Made by a program: the position numbers and the translations under genes. This document shows, one piece after another, positions 8,830 through 15,870 of a DNA stretch of 64,000 nt. How positions within the stretch are numbered: the stretch's first letter is position 1; each line of letters starts with the position of its first letter. Origin of the DNA: Cupriavidus sp. P-10 (GTDB lineage: Bacteria; Pseudomonadota; Gammaproteobacteria; Burkholderiales; Burkholderiaceae); assembly GCF_003402535.2 (NCBI RefSeq), contig NZ_AP025170.1:310001-374000 (forward strand), in the 5' to 3' direction. Below the pieces are notes generated by a model. That model had not been told where the DNA came from and ran no database searches. It saw nothing but the letters and a program-made list of their open reading frames with translations.

Positions 8830-10170
8830 TCAGGCGTTCTGCGCGCCGGCCTTGATCTTGAAGCCGTCGGCGTACGCCTTCGGGTCCTTGGTGGCATCCC
8901 AGACCACGCCGTCGATCAGCTTCGCGGTACGGAAGTCGCTCTTGGGCAGCGGCACCTGCGCCGCGGCAGCGGCCTGCCTGAAGATGTCGATACGGTTGAC
9001 CTGCTTCGCCACGGCAAGGTAGTCCGGGTGGTCCTTGAGCAAGCCCCAGCGCTTGTGCTGGGTCAGGAACCACATGCCATCGGACAGGAACGGGTAGTTG
9101 GCGCTGCCGTCCTGGTAGAACTTCATGGCATCAGGATCGTCCCAGGTCTTGCCCAGGCCGTTGTTGTAGCGGCCGAGCATGCGGTCCAGGATGATGTCCA
9201 TGTCGGTGTTGACGTAGGACTTGGCGGCGATGGTCTCGGCGGTCTTGCGGCGGTTGGAGGCCGAAGCGTCGATAAACCTGGACGCTTCCAGCACCGCGGC
9301 CACCATCGCGCGCGCGGTGTTGGGGTACTTTTGCACGAAGTCCGCGGTGGTGCCGAGCGTCTTCTCCGGATGGTTCTTCCAGATCGACTGCGTGGTCTCG
9401 GCGGTAAAACCGATCTTGTCGGCGATGGCGCGCGCGCCCCAGGGCTCGCCTACGCAGAAGCCGTCCATGTTGCCCACGCGCATGTTGGCCACCATCTGCG
9501 GCGGCGGCACGGTGATGGCCTTGGCGTCCTGCATCGGGTTGATGCCGTGGGCCGCGAGCCAGTAGTACAGCCACATCGCGTGCGTGCCGGTGGGGAAGGT
9601 CTGCGCGAAAGTGTAGTCGCGCTTTTCCTTGACCATCAGCGCCTTCAGGCTGGCGCCGTCGCGCACGCCTTTTTCGGCCAGCTTCGACGACAGCGTGATG
9701 GCTTGGCCGTTGTAGTTCAGGTTCATCAGCACCGCCATGTCTTTCTTGGGGCCACCGATGCCGAGCTGTACGCCGTAGATCAGGCCGTACAGCACGTGCG
9801 CGGCATCGAGCTCGCCATTGACCAGCTTGTCGCGCACGCCGGCCCACGAGGCTTCCTTGGTCGGCGTGATCTTGATCCCGTATTTCTTGTCGATGCCGAG
9901 CGTGGACGCCATGACCACTGAAGCGCAGTCGGTCAGCGGGATGAAGCCGATGCGCACGTCGGTCTTCTCGGGGGCGTCGGACCCCGCTGCCCACGCCCCG
10001 GCGCGCACCAGCGGATCGACCAGCGTCATGACGCTGGCGCCGGCGATGGTCGCCAGCACGCGGCGGCGGCCGCTGCTGGCTGGCACCGCGTCGGCAGCGG
10101 CCGCCGAGGCGGCTTCAGAGGCGTTCACCGCCGCGTGCAGCGGCTTGGCAATCCTGAGGCGAGAAGGCAT
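8830..10170 (-). CDS. nrtA: Nitrate-binding protein, Tat-type signal
   Basis: A 446-residue CmpA/NrtA-family solute-binding protein. The start ATG 10170 follows GGAG and gives a long n-region, then SGRRRVLATIAGASVMTLV, a Tat-like signal. The mature protein starts near TDVRIGFIPLTDCASVV, the usual NrtA start, and contains FCVGEPWGARAI. It is the specificity component of the nrtABD importer. The signal peptide argues against its being NasS, the cytoplasmic NrtA-like sensor that partners NasT. It is preceded by an ANTAR target RNA and a terminator (10185-10315). Confidence 0.9.
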   Translation of the reverse strand: MPSRLRIAKPLHAAVNASEAASAAAADAVPASSGRRRVLATIAGASVMTLVDPLVRAGAWAAGSDAPEKTDVRIGFIPLTDCASVVMASTLGIDKKYGIKITPTKEASWAGVRDKLVNGELDAAHVLYGLIYGVQLGIGGPKKDMAVLMNLNYNGQAITLSSKLAEKGVRDGASLKALMVKEKRDYTFAQTFPTGTHAMWLYYWLAAHGINPMQDAKAITVPPPQMVANMRVGNMDGFCVGEPWGARAIADKIGFTAETTQSIWKNHPEKTLGTTADFVQKYPNTARAMVAAVLEASRFIDASASNRRKTAETIAAKSYVNTDMDIILDRMLGRYNNGLGKTWDDPDAMKFYQDGSANYPFLSDGMWFLTQHKRWGLLKDHPDYLAVAKQVNRIDIFRQAAAAAQVPLPKSDFRTAKLIDGVVWDATKDPKAYADGFKIKAGAQNA

Positions 10171-10184
10171 TGCGAAACTCCAAG

Positions 10185-10243
10185 AAAAAAGCGTCCCTGT
10201 CCGCGGCCGGCTTCGCCAGAAGACCGGTACGGTGCAGGGACGC
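10185..10243 (-). terminator. Leader terminator (attenuator) upstream of nrtA
   Basis: On the minus strand GCGTCCCTG (10235-10243) pairs perfectly with CAGGGACGC (10191-10199), directly followed by six T (10185-10190). A smaller CCGG/CCGG hairpin can form inside the loop. It lies 15 bases before the nrtA start, so it stops transcription before the gene unless antitermination occurs. Confidence 0.93.
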
Positions 10244-10258
10244 CGTTGTCCATGGCGT

Positions 10259-10315
10259 GACGCAGCCTGCGTTGGCTGTGTCCGCCTAAATTGTGATCGG
10301 CCGCCGTTGGCCGAT
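10259..10315 (-). ncRNA. ANTAR target leader RNA (two hexaloop hairpins) for NasT
   Basis: On the minus strand P1 has stem ATCGGCC/GGCCGAT with loop AACGGC (10296-10315). P2 has a 9-bp stem with one mismatch (GACACAGCC/GGCTGCGTC) and loop AACGCA (10259-10282). The linker is 13 bases. Both loops are six bases long with A at position 1 and G at position 4, the pattern recognised by ANTAR proteins. The terminator follows directly. NasT is the obvious ligand, because its gene is next door. Confidence 0.9.
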
Positions 10316-10326
10316 GACTGCATATC

Positions 10327-10341
10327 GCAAGGCGTGTGCCA
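10327..10341 (-). promoter_or_regulatory. Sigma-54 promoter for the nrtA leader
   Basis: The minus strand reads TGGCACACGCCTTGC, which matches TGGCAC-N5-TTGC with exactly 10 bases between the -24 GG and the -12 GC. Transcription would start near 10315, the first base of hairpin P1. That agreement in position supports both calls. Confidence 0.85.
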
Positions 10342-10475
10342 GCCTGTGCGGTGCAGCATTTCGGGGCGGGACTGTACCGGCGGAGTGACGCATCGGGTCG
10401 AAATGGGCTGGCACGGTGCGTGCGCCGACCGCGCTGCCGCATCGCGGGGCAGCGCGGCGGGAGGCGGTTAGGGGA

Positions 10476-10503
10476 CGGTGCAGAGGCGGTGCAGAGGCGG
10501 TGC
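10476..10503 (-). repeat. 11-bp tandem repeat with GGTGCA half-sites
   Basis: CGGTGCAGAGG occurs twice in tandem (10476-10486, 10487-10497), followed by a partial third copy CGGTGC. Each unit contains GGTGC, the right half of the NtrC site, at one-helical-turn spacing. It lies about 160-190 bases upstream of the predicted nrtA start site. Confidence 0.7.
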
Positions 10504-10591
10504 GCGAAGGGATCGCTTTGGGGCGGCGCCAGGATCGTGCATTGCACCAGCCGCGGGCTGCCGCGCCCCGGGGCCGGCGGTGGACGGGCGA

Positions 10592-11227
10592 TCAGCCCAT
10601 CACGTCGATCACGCGCTGGGCGGCGTCGACCAGTTTCAGGCCGCGCTCCATCGCCATGCTGCGCAGGCGCTTGTAGGCCTCGTCCTCGCTGATGCCGCGC
10701 GCCTGCATCAGCAGGCCCTTGGCGCGCTCGACCACCTTGCGCTCGGCCAGCTTGAGGCGGGTGGCGTCGAGTTCGGCGCGCAGCTGCTGGTCCAGCTCGA
10801 AGCGGGCATAGGCGACGTCGAGCACCGTCTTGACGCGCTCGGCGCGCAGGCCGTCAACGATATAGGCGGTAATGCCCACCGACAGCGCGGCCTTGATGCG
10901 CTGGCTGTCGTCGTTGTCGGTAAACAGCACGATGGGCCGCGGCGCATGCTGGGTCGAGACGCAGACATGCTCGATGGTGTCGCGCGCGGCAGACTCCGAG
11001 GCGATGATCAGCATGTCGGGCTGGGTGGCGGTGATCACGTCCGGCAGGTGCAGGTCGGCATCGACGATCTGGATCTCGCTGAAGCCGGCGCTGAGCAGCC
11101 CGTTGCGGATGGTTTCGACGTTGAGCGGGTTGGCGTCAAGGGGATCGCGCACCAGCAGGATACGAAGCGTCCGTCCGGCGGCGGGGGCAGGCGTCGATGG
11201 CGAGGGGGGCGGATGGCGTCGGGTCAT
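10592..11227 (-). CDS. nasT: NasT-like ANTAR antitermination regulator
   Basis: A 211-residue protein with a receiver-like N-terminal domain and a C-terminal ANTAR RNA-binding domain ([33 protein letters not shown]). In the receiver the usual phosphoacceptor site reads [11 protein letters not shown], with Ala76 where Asp is expected, so classical phosphorylation is unlikely. NasT-type proteins bind two-hairpin leader RNAs and prevent termination of nitrate assimilation genes. Such an RNA lies just downstream of this gene. The start ATG 11227 was chosen because the open frame upstream has no protein-like composition. No nasS is in the window. Confidence 0.9.
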   Translation of the reverse strand: MTRRHPPPSPSTPAPAAGRTLRILLVRDPLDANPLNVETIRNGLLSAGFSEIQIVDADLHLPDVITATQPDMLIIASESAARDTIEHVCVSTQHAPRPIVLFTDNDDSQRIKAALSVGITAYIVDGLRAERVKTVLDVAYARFELDQQLRAELDATRLKLAERKVVERAKGLLMQARGISEDEAYKRLRSMAMERGLKLVDAAQRVIDVMG

Positions 11228-11252
11228 GGCTTCATTCTGTTGCAGTGCGCCA

Positions 11253-11268
11253 TGCAAGATTCGCGCCG
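11253..11268 (-). promoter_or_regulatory. Candidate sigma-54 promoter for nasT
   Basis: The minus strand reads CGGCGCGAATCTTGCA, close to TGGCACG-N4-TTGCA (two differences), with GG and GC 10 bases apart. The start site would fall near 11242, about 15 bases before ATG 11227, a short leader. Confidence 0.6.
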
Positions 11269-11286
11269 GGTGCGGGGCGGACCACC

Positions 11287-11303
11287 CGCACTGCCGTGGT
11301 GCA
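11287..11303. promoter_or_regulatory. NtrC-like binding site between nasT and the FAH gene
   Basis: CGCACTGCCGTGGTGCA matches the dyad TGCACY-N5-GGTGCA at all but the first base. It is centred about 53 bases upstream of the predicted nasT sigma-54 start, closer than most NtrC enhancers. The match is direct; activation by NtrC is inferred. Confidence 0.6.
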
Positions 11304-11469
11304 GTGTGGTCGCGGGCCCGCCTGGATTCATTGTATGCCGTCGTACGCAGCCCACCGCGCGCGGTGTATCCTGTTGCCCTGCCGCGCAGGGGGCGTCTGC
11401 TGGCGACGCCGCAATGCCTACCCCGCATCCCGTGCTGCGGAACTGATCAGAAAAAATCTGGAGAGATGC

Positions 11470-12171
11470 ATGACCGAATTCGTGTTCGCCCCGCCGGCCC
11501 CCGTTGGCGTGCCGGTGCGCGGCAGCAACGCTAGCTTCCCGGTCCGCCGCGTGTACTGCGTCGGCCGCAACTATGCTGCCCATGCCCGCGAAATGGGCTC
11601 GGATCCCGACCGCGAGCCGCCGTTCTTCTTCTGCAAGCCGTCCGACGCGGTCAGCTACGTCGCCGATGGCACCGAAGGCACCTTCCCGTACCCGCCGGGC
11701 ACCAGCAACTGCCACTATGAAGTGGAGCTGGTGGTGGCGATCGGCACGGGCGGGCGTGACATCCCGTTGGAAAGCGCCGCGCAACACGTGTTCGGCTACG
11801 CCGTGGGCCTGGACATGACCCGCCGCGACCTTCAGAACGAATCCAAGAAGACGGGCCGCCCCTGGGAAACCGGCAAGGCCTTCGACCGGTCGGCGCCGAT
11901 CGGGCCGATCGTGCCGGTCTCGGCCATCGGCCACCCGGAGAAGGGCGAGGTCACGCTGTCGGTCAACGGCGCGGAAAAGCAGCGCGGCGACCTGTCCGAC
12001 CTGATCTGGTCGGTGCCGGAGATGGTGTCGTACCTGTCGAAGCTGTTCGAATTGCAGCCGGGCGACCTGATCTTCAGCGGCACGCCCGAAGGCGTGGGCC
12101 CGGTGGTCAAGGGCGATGTCATGCAGTGCCACGTCGGCGGCGTGGGCGACCTCACCATCAAGGTAGTCTGA
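11470..12171 (+). CDS. Fumarylacetoacetate hydrolase family protein (fumarylpyruvate hydrolase-like)
   Basis: A 233-residue FAH-domain enzyme. The metal-binding acid set is visible: [12 protein letters not shown] gives the E-x-E pair, and [10 protein letters not shown] gives the Asp. [11 protein letters not shown] is the conserved C-terminal motif. At this size it resembles fumarylpyruvate hydrolases (NagK type) more than the 420-residue fumarylacetoacetases. The zeta-class isomerase starts 4 bp downstream, so the pair probably handles isomerisation then cleavage of a ring-fission product. No ring-cleaving dioxygenase is nearby. GGAGAG precedes ATG 11470. Confidence 0.87.
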   Translation: MTEFVFAPPAPVGVPVRGSNASFPVRRVYCVGRNYAAHAREMGSDPDREPPFFFCKPSDAVSYVADGTEGTFPYPPGTSNCHYEVELVVAIGTGGRDIPLESAAQHVFGYAVGLDMTRRDLQNESKKTGRPWETGKAFDRSAPIGPIVPVSAIGHPEKGEVTLSVNGAEKQRGDLSDLIWSVPEMVSYLSKLFELQPGDLIFSGTPEGVGPVVKGDVMQCHVGGVGDLTIKVV

Positions 12172-12175
12172 TCCG

Positions 12176-12823
12176 ATGCTCAAGCTTTACAGCTACTTCC
12201 GCAGCTCGGCCTCGTTCCGTGTGCGCATCGCGCTGGAGCTGAAGGGGCTGCCGTACGAATACGTGCCGGTGCACCTGCTCAAGGAGGGTGGCCAGCAGCT
12301 CAAGCCCGAATTCCGTGCGGTGAACCCGGACGGCCTGGTGCCGGCGCTGGCCGATGACGGCAACGTACTGCAGCAATCGCTGGCCATCGTCGAGTACCTG
12401 GACGAAGTCCATCCCGAGCCGAAGCTGCTGCCCGGCACGGCGCTGGAGCGGGCCTACGTGCGTGGCCTGGCGCAGGAAATCGCGTGCGAGATCCATCCGC
12501 TGAACAACCTGCGCGTGCTGAAATACCTGAAGCACAAGGTAGGCGTGACCGACGAGGTCAAGGACGCCTGGTACCGCCACTGGATCGAGCTGGGCTTCGA
12601 GTCGCTGCAGGCCAACCTGGCGCGCGGCGGCAAGGCGGGGCGCTTCAGCTTTGGCGATACGCCGACGCTGGCCGATATCTGCCTGGTGCCGCAGGTGTTC
12701 AATGCGCAGCGCTTCAATGTCGACGTGAGCCGCTATCCGACGATCGCGAAGATCTATGAGGCGTGCATGGAGATGGAAGCGTTCCAGAAGGCGGAGCCGA
12801 AGTCGCAGCCTGACGCGGAATAA
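12176..12823 (+). CDS. maiA: Maleylacetoacetate/maleylpyruvate isomerase (zeta-class GST)
   Basis: A 215-residue zeta-class glutathione transferase. The N-terminal thioredoxin-like domain carries the class signature SSASFRVRIAL (residues 10-20), and the second domain is helical (residues about 85-210). The enzyme uses glutathione to turn the cis maleyl product into the fumaryl isomer hydrolysed by the preceding gene. The 4-bp gap shows an operon. Whether the substrate is maleylacetoacetate (Tyr route) or maleylpyruvate (gentisate route) cannot be told from sequence alone. Confidence 0.88.
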   Translation: MLKLYSYFRSSASFRVRIALELKGLPYEYVPVHLLKEGGQQLKPEFRAVNPDGLVPALADDGNVLQQSLAIVEYLDEVHPEPKLLPGTALERAYVRGLAQEIACEIHPLNNLRVLKYLKHKVGVTDEVKDAWYRHWIELGFESLQANLARGGKAGRFSFGDTPTLADICLVPQVFNAQRFNVDVSRYPTIAKIYEACMEMEAFQKAEPKSQPDAE

Positions 12824-12846
12824 GCGTTCGCGGGATCGCACGCAAG

Positions 12847-12875
12847 AAAACGCCCCGGTCAATGCCGGGGCGTTT
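12847..12875. terminator. Bidirectional terminator between maiA and ftsY
   Basis: An 8-bp stem CGCCCCGG (12851-12858) / CCGGGGCG (12865-12872), flanked by AAAA on the left and TTT on the right, between two converging genes. Confidence 0.85.
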
Positions 12876-12925
12876 CTGTTTCTGTTTCTGTTTGATGACT
12901 GGCTGATGACTGGCTGATGACTGGC
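12873..12925. repeat. Two adjacent short tandem repeats downstream of ftsY
   Basis: TTTCTG occurs three times (12873-12890). It is followed within two bases by TGATGACTGGC three times (12893-12925, 11-bp unit). The array lies between the maiA/ftsY terminator and the ftsY stop. Confidence 0.9.
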
Positions 12926-12930
12926 TGGCT

Positions 12931-14094
12931 TCAGCCCAGCAGCGCTTCGGCGAATTCCTCCGCCTTGAAGGGCTGCAGGTCCTCCACCTTCTCGCCCACG
13001 CCGATGAAGTACACCGGCACCGGGCGCTGGCGCGCGATCGCCGCCAGGATGCCGCCCTTGGCGGTGCCATCCAGCTTGGTCACGATCAGGCCGGTCAGCC
13101 CCAGCGCATCATCGAAGGCGCGGGTCTGCTGCAGGGCATTCTGGCCGGTATTGGCGTCGATCACCAGCAGCACCTCATGCGGCGCCGTCGGCATGGCCTT
13201 GCTGATGACGCGCTTGACCTTCTTCAGCTCCTCCATCAGGTGCAGCTGCGTCGGCAGGCGGCCGGCGGTATCGGCCATCACGATGTCGATGCCGCGCGCC
13301 TTGGCCGCGTTCACCGCGTCGAAGATCACCGCGGCCGGGTCGCCGCTTTCCTGCGCCACCACGGTGACGTTGTTGCGCTCGCCCCAGATCGTCAGCTGCT
13401 CGCGCGCGGCGGCGCGGAAGGTATCGCCAGCGGCCAGCAGGACCTTCTGGTCGTAGCGCTGGAAGTGCTTGCACAGCTTGCCGATGCTGGTGGTCTTGCC
13501 GGCGCCGTTGACGCCCGCGATCATCATCACCAGGGGCTGCTCGCGGCCCAGCGCCATGGTTTTTTCCAGCGGACGCAGCAGGTCGGTCAGCAGCGTCTTG
13601 AGCGCGGCCTTGACGCCTTCTGCCGATTCGATGCGCTCGGACCTGACCCGCTTGCGCAGCTCGGCCAGCAGGTATTCGGTGGCTTCCACGCCCGCGTCGG
13701 CCATCAGCAGCGCGGTTTCCAGCTCTTCGAACAGCGCCTCGTCGACCTTGACGCCGACGAACAGCGTGCCGATGTTGCGGCTGGTCTTGGACAGGCCCGT
13801 GCGCAGCCGATGCATCCACCCTTGCCGGGCTTCAGCGGTGACTGCGGGCGCGGGGACCAGTTCAAGCGTTTCGATGGCGGCGGCCGGTTCCGGCGCGGCC
13901 ACGGGGGCCGGCGCCGGGGGCGGCACCTGTGCGGGAACCGGTGTCGGCGTCGGGACCGGAGCCGGAGCGGGGACCGGGGCAGGCGCGGGTGTGGGCGTGG
14001 GGGTGGGCGCGGGCGCCTCTAGCGGCGCGGGTGCCGGGGCTGGCGTCTCGACGGACGCGGGCTCGGCCTTGCGCTTCTTCCAGAAACTAAACAT
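12931..14094 (-). CDS. ftsY: Signal recognition particle receptor FtsY
   Basis: A 387-residue SRP GTPase that docks ribosome-SRP complexes at the inner membrane. After MFSFWKKRK comes a low-complexity Pro/Ala region (about residues 15-75) in place of the acidic A domain. The N domain follows, then the G domain with G1 GVNGAGKTT, DTFRAAA, DTAGRLPT and TKLDGTAKGG. The C-terminus FIGVGEKVEDLQPF is typical. The PA-rich linker is longer and less acidic than in E. coli. It is divergent from the M16 peptidase operon. Confidence 0.96.
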   Translation of the reverse strand: MFSFWKKRKAEPASVETPAPAPAPLEAPAPTPTPTPAPAPVPAPAPVPTPTPVPAQVPPPAPAPVAAPEPAAAIETLELVPAPAVTAEARQGWMHRLRTGLSKTSRNIGTLFVGVKVDEALFEELETALLMADAGVEATEYLLAELRKRVRSERIESAEGVKAALKTLLTDLLRPLEKTMALGREQPLVMMIAGVNGAGKTTSIGKLCKHFQRYDQKVLLAAGDTFRAAAREQLTIWGERNNVTVVAQESGDPAAVIFDAVNAAKARGIDIVMADTAGRLPTQLHLMEELKKVKRVISKAMPTAPHEVLLVIDANTGQNALQQTRAFDDALGLTGLIVTKLDGTAKGGILAAIARQRPVPVYFIGVGEKVEDLQPFKAEEFAEALLG

Positions 14095-14204
14095 TGGGGA
14101 ATGGAGTCAATACCGGGGCCGCTACCCTGGTGGCACATTGCCGGCAGGCGACCGGTTAATAATCAAGGGCTTACGCTGACATCGCGAAGGTCGGGGAGAA
14201 CCCG

Positions 14205-14234
14205 TTGTGGTCCCGGCCGGCGATTGCGTATAGT
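14205..14234 (+). promoter_or_regulatory. Candidate sigma-70 promoter for the M16 peptidase operon
   Basis: TTGTGG (14205-14210), an 18-bp spacer and TATAGT (14229-14234). A 13-bp near-perfect tandem duplication (TAGTTCGCTACAT / CAGTTCGCTACAT, 14231-14256) starts at the -10 and covers the expected start site. Confidence 0.45.
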
Positions 14235-14322
14235 TCGCTACATCAGTTCGCTACATGGCTGATCCGCGCGCGCATGCCTGCCCGTGTGGATCGATCGGCA
14301 AAATTCTAGCAGACGGGGTCGC

Positions 14323-15861
14323 ATGAACCATTGCGTTGTCCTGACCGCGGCGGGCGCCGAAGGTGCCCAAGCACGCATCCAACGGCACTGCCAGCCTTCC
14401 TCCTCAACACTTCCCGCCGGCGCCGCGCGCCTGGCGCGGCGCATCGTCCCGGCGCTGCTGCTCGGCCTGCTGCCCTGGTCGTTGCCGGCCGGCGCGCAAG
14501 GCGTGGTCGGATCGCCGATGCCTTCCGCGCAGACCGCGCCCGCCGGCGCCACCGCGCATGGCACCACTGAATACCGGCTCTCCAACGGCCTGCGGCTGAT
14601 CGTCAAGGAGGACCACCGCGCACCCACGGTGGCGCACCAGATCTGGTACCGCGTCGGCGGCATCGACGAGGTCAGCGGCACCACGGGCGTGGCCCACATG
14701 CTCGAACACATGATGTTCAAGGGCACGCTCAAGGTCGGCGTGGGCGAGTTCTCCAAGCAGGTGGCGGCACTGGGCGGGCGCGAGAACGCCATGACCAACC
14801 GCGACTTCACCATGTACTACCAGCAGATCGGCAAGCAATACCTGCCGAAGATGATGGAGCTGGAGGCCGACCGCATGGCCAACCTCATCATCAGGAAGGA
14901 CGAGTTCGACCGCGAGATGAAAGTGGTGATGGAAGAGCGCCGCCTGCGCACTGACGATTCCGCCCGCGGCAACGTCTATGAGCAACTGCTCGCCACCGTC
15001 TACACCGCGGCTGCCTACCGCCACCCGGTGATCGGCTGGATGGACGACCTGGTCAACATGCGCGTCGACGACGTCAAGGACTGGTACCGCCAGTGGTACG
15101 TGCCCAATAACGCGCTGGTGATCGTCACCGGCGACGTCAAGGCCGAAGAAGTGCGGGCGCTCGCCGAGCGCTACTACGGCAAGCTCAAGCCGCGCACGCT
15201 GCCGCTGCGCAAGGACCAGGAAGAGCCGACGCAGCAGGGCATCAAGCGCATCTGGGTCAAGGCGCCGGCCGAGAACCAGTACATGGTGATGGCCTACAAG
15301 GTGCCGCGCCTGCGCGATGTCGAAAAGGATGTCGACCCCTACGCGCTGGAGGTCCTGGCTGCCGTGCTCAACGGCTATGACAATGCCCGCCTGACGCGCG
15401 AACTGGTGCGCGAGCAGCGGCTGGCCGACGACGTCAACGTCGGCTACGACAGCATCAACCGCGGCGAGTCGCTGTTCGTCCTCGACGGCACGCCCGCGGC
15501 CGGCCACAACACCGACGAGATCGAACGCGCGCTGCGCGCCGAGATCCAGCGCATCGCCAGGGAAGGGGTGTCGCCGGAAGAACTCAAGCGCGTCAAGGCG
15601 CAGGTGGTGGCGGGGCAGATCTACAAGCGCGATTCGGTGTTCGGGCAAGGCATGGAGATCGGCGTAACCGAGATTTCCGATATCCCCTGGCGCCAGATCG
15701 ACCGTATGCTCGACAAGATCAAGGCGGTCACGCCGGCGCAGGTTCAGGCCGTCGCCGCCAAGTATTTCAACGACGACAACCTGACCGTGGCCACGCTGGT
15801 GCCGCAGCCGATCGACCCGAACAAGCCCAAGACCCAGGCCCCGTCGGGCCTGCGCCACTGA
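14323..15861 (+). CDS. M16 family zinc metallopeptidase, active subunit
   Basis: A 512-residue pitrilysin/insulinase-family peptidase. The inverted zinc motif HxxEH is intact in VAHMLEHMMFKGT, and the distal Glu ligand is probable in MELEADRM. A hydrophobic export segment (ALLLGLLPWSLPAGAQG) lies about residues 43-59, unusually far from ATG 14323, so the true start may be a later non-ATG codon. It is followed 9 bp later by a second M16 protein without the zinc motif. The pair probably forms an active/inactive periplasmic heterodimer, as in other bacterial M16B pairs. Confidence 0.88.
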   Translation: MNHCVVLTAAGAEGAQARIQRHCQPSSSTLPAGAARLARRIVPALLLGLLPWSLPAGAQGVVGSPMPSAQTAPAGATAHGTTEYRLSNGLRLIVKEDHRAPTVAHQIWYRVGGIDEVSGTTGVAHMLEHMMFKGTLKVGVGEFSKQVAALGGRENAMTNRDFTMYYQQIGKQYLPKMMELEADRMANLIIRKDEFDREMKVVMEERRLRTDDSARGNVYEQLLATVYTAAAYRHPVIGWMDDLVNMRVDDVKDWYRQWYVPNNALVIVTGDVKAEEVRALAERYYGKLKPRTLPLRKDQEEPTQQGIKRIWVKAPAENQYMVMAYKVPRLRDVEKDVDPYALEVLAAVLNGYDNARLTRELVREQRLADDVNVGYDSINRGESLFVLDGTPAAGHNTDEIERALRAEIQRIAREGVSPEELKRVKAQVVAGQIYKRDSVFGQGMEIGVTEISDIPWRQIDRMLDKIKAVTPAQVQAVAAKYFNDDNLTVATLVPQPIDPNKPKTQAPSGLRH

Positions 15862-15870
15862 GGAACGACA

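Larger units (their letters stand above)
10171..10591 (-). other. nasT-nrtA intergenic control region
   Basis: This 421-bp gap has no credible gene. Reading toward nrtA it holds a short tandem repeat (10476-10503), a sigma-54 promoter (10327-10341), two hexaloop hairpins (10259-10315) and a terminator (10185-10243), then GGAG and ATG. Each part is listed separately. Confidence 0.85.

Noticed and set aside
6938..9022. A 694-codon open frame on the plus strand, opposite nrtD/nrtB
   Set aside because: The minus-strand genes have intact ABC transporter motifs and ribosome binding sites; the plus frame has low-complexity composition.
8830..10170. The NrtA-like protein considered as NasS, the cytoplasmic nitrate sensor
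   Set aside because: It has a Tat-like signal and sits first in an ABC transporter operon; NasS proteins lack export signals.
10410..10425. TGGCACGGTGCGTGCG on the plus strand considered as a sigma-54 promoter
   Set aside because: The -12 element TTGC is missing and no plus-strand gene follows.
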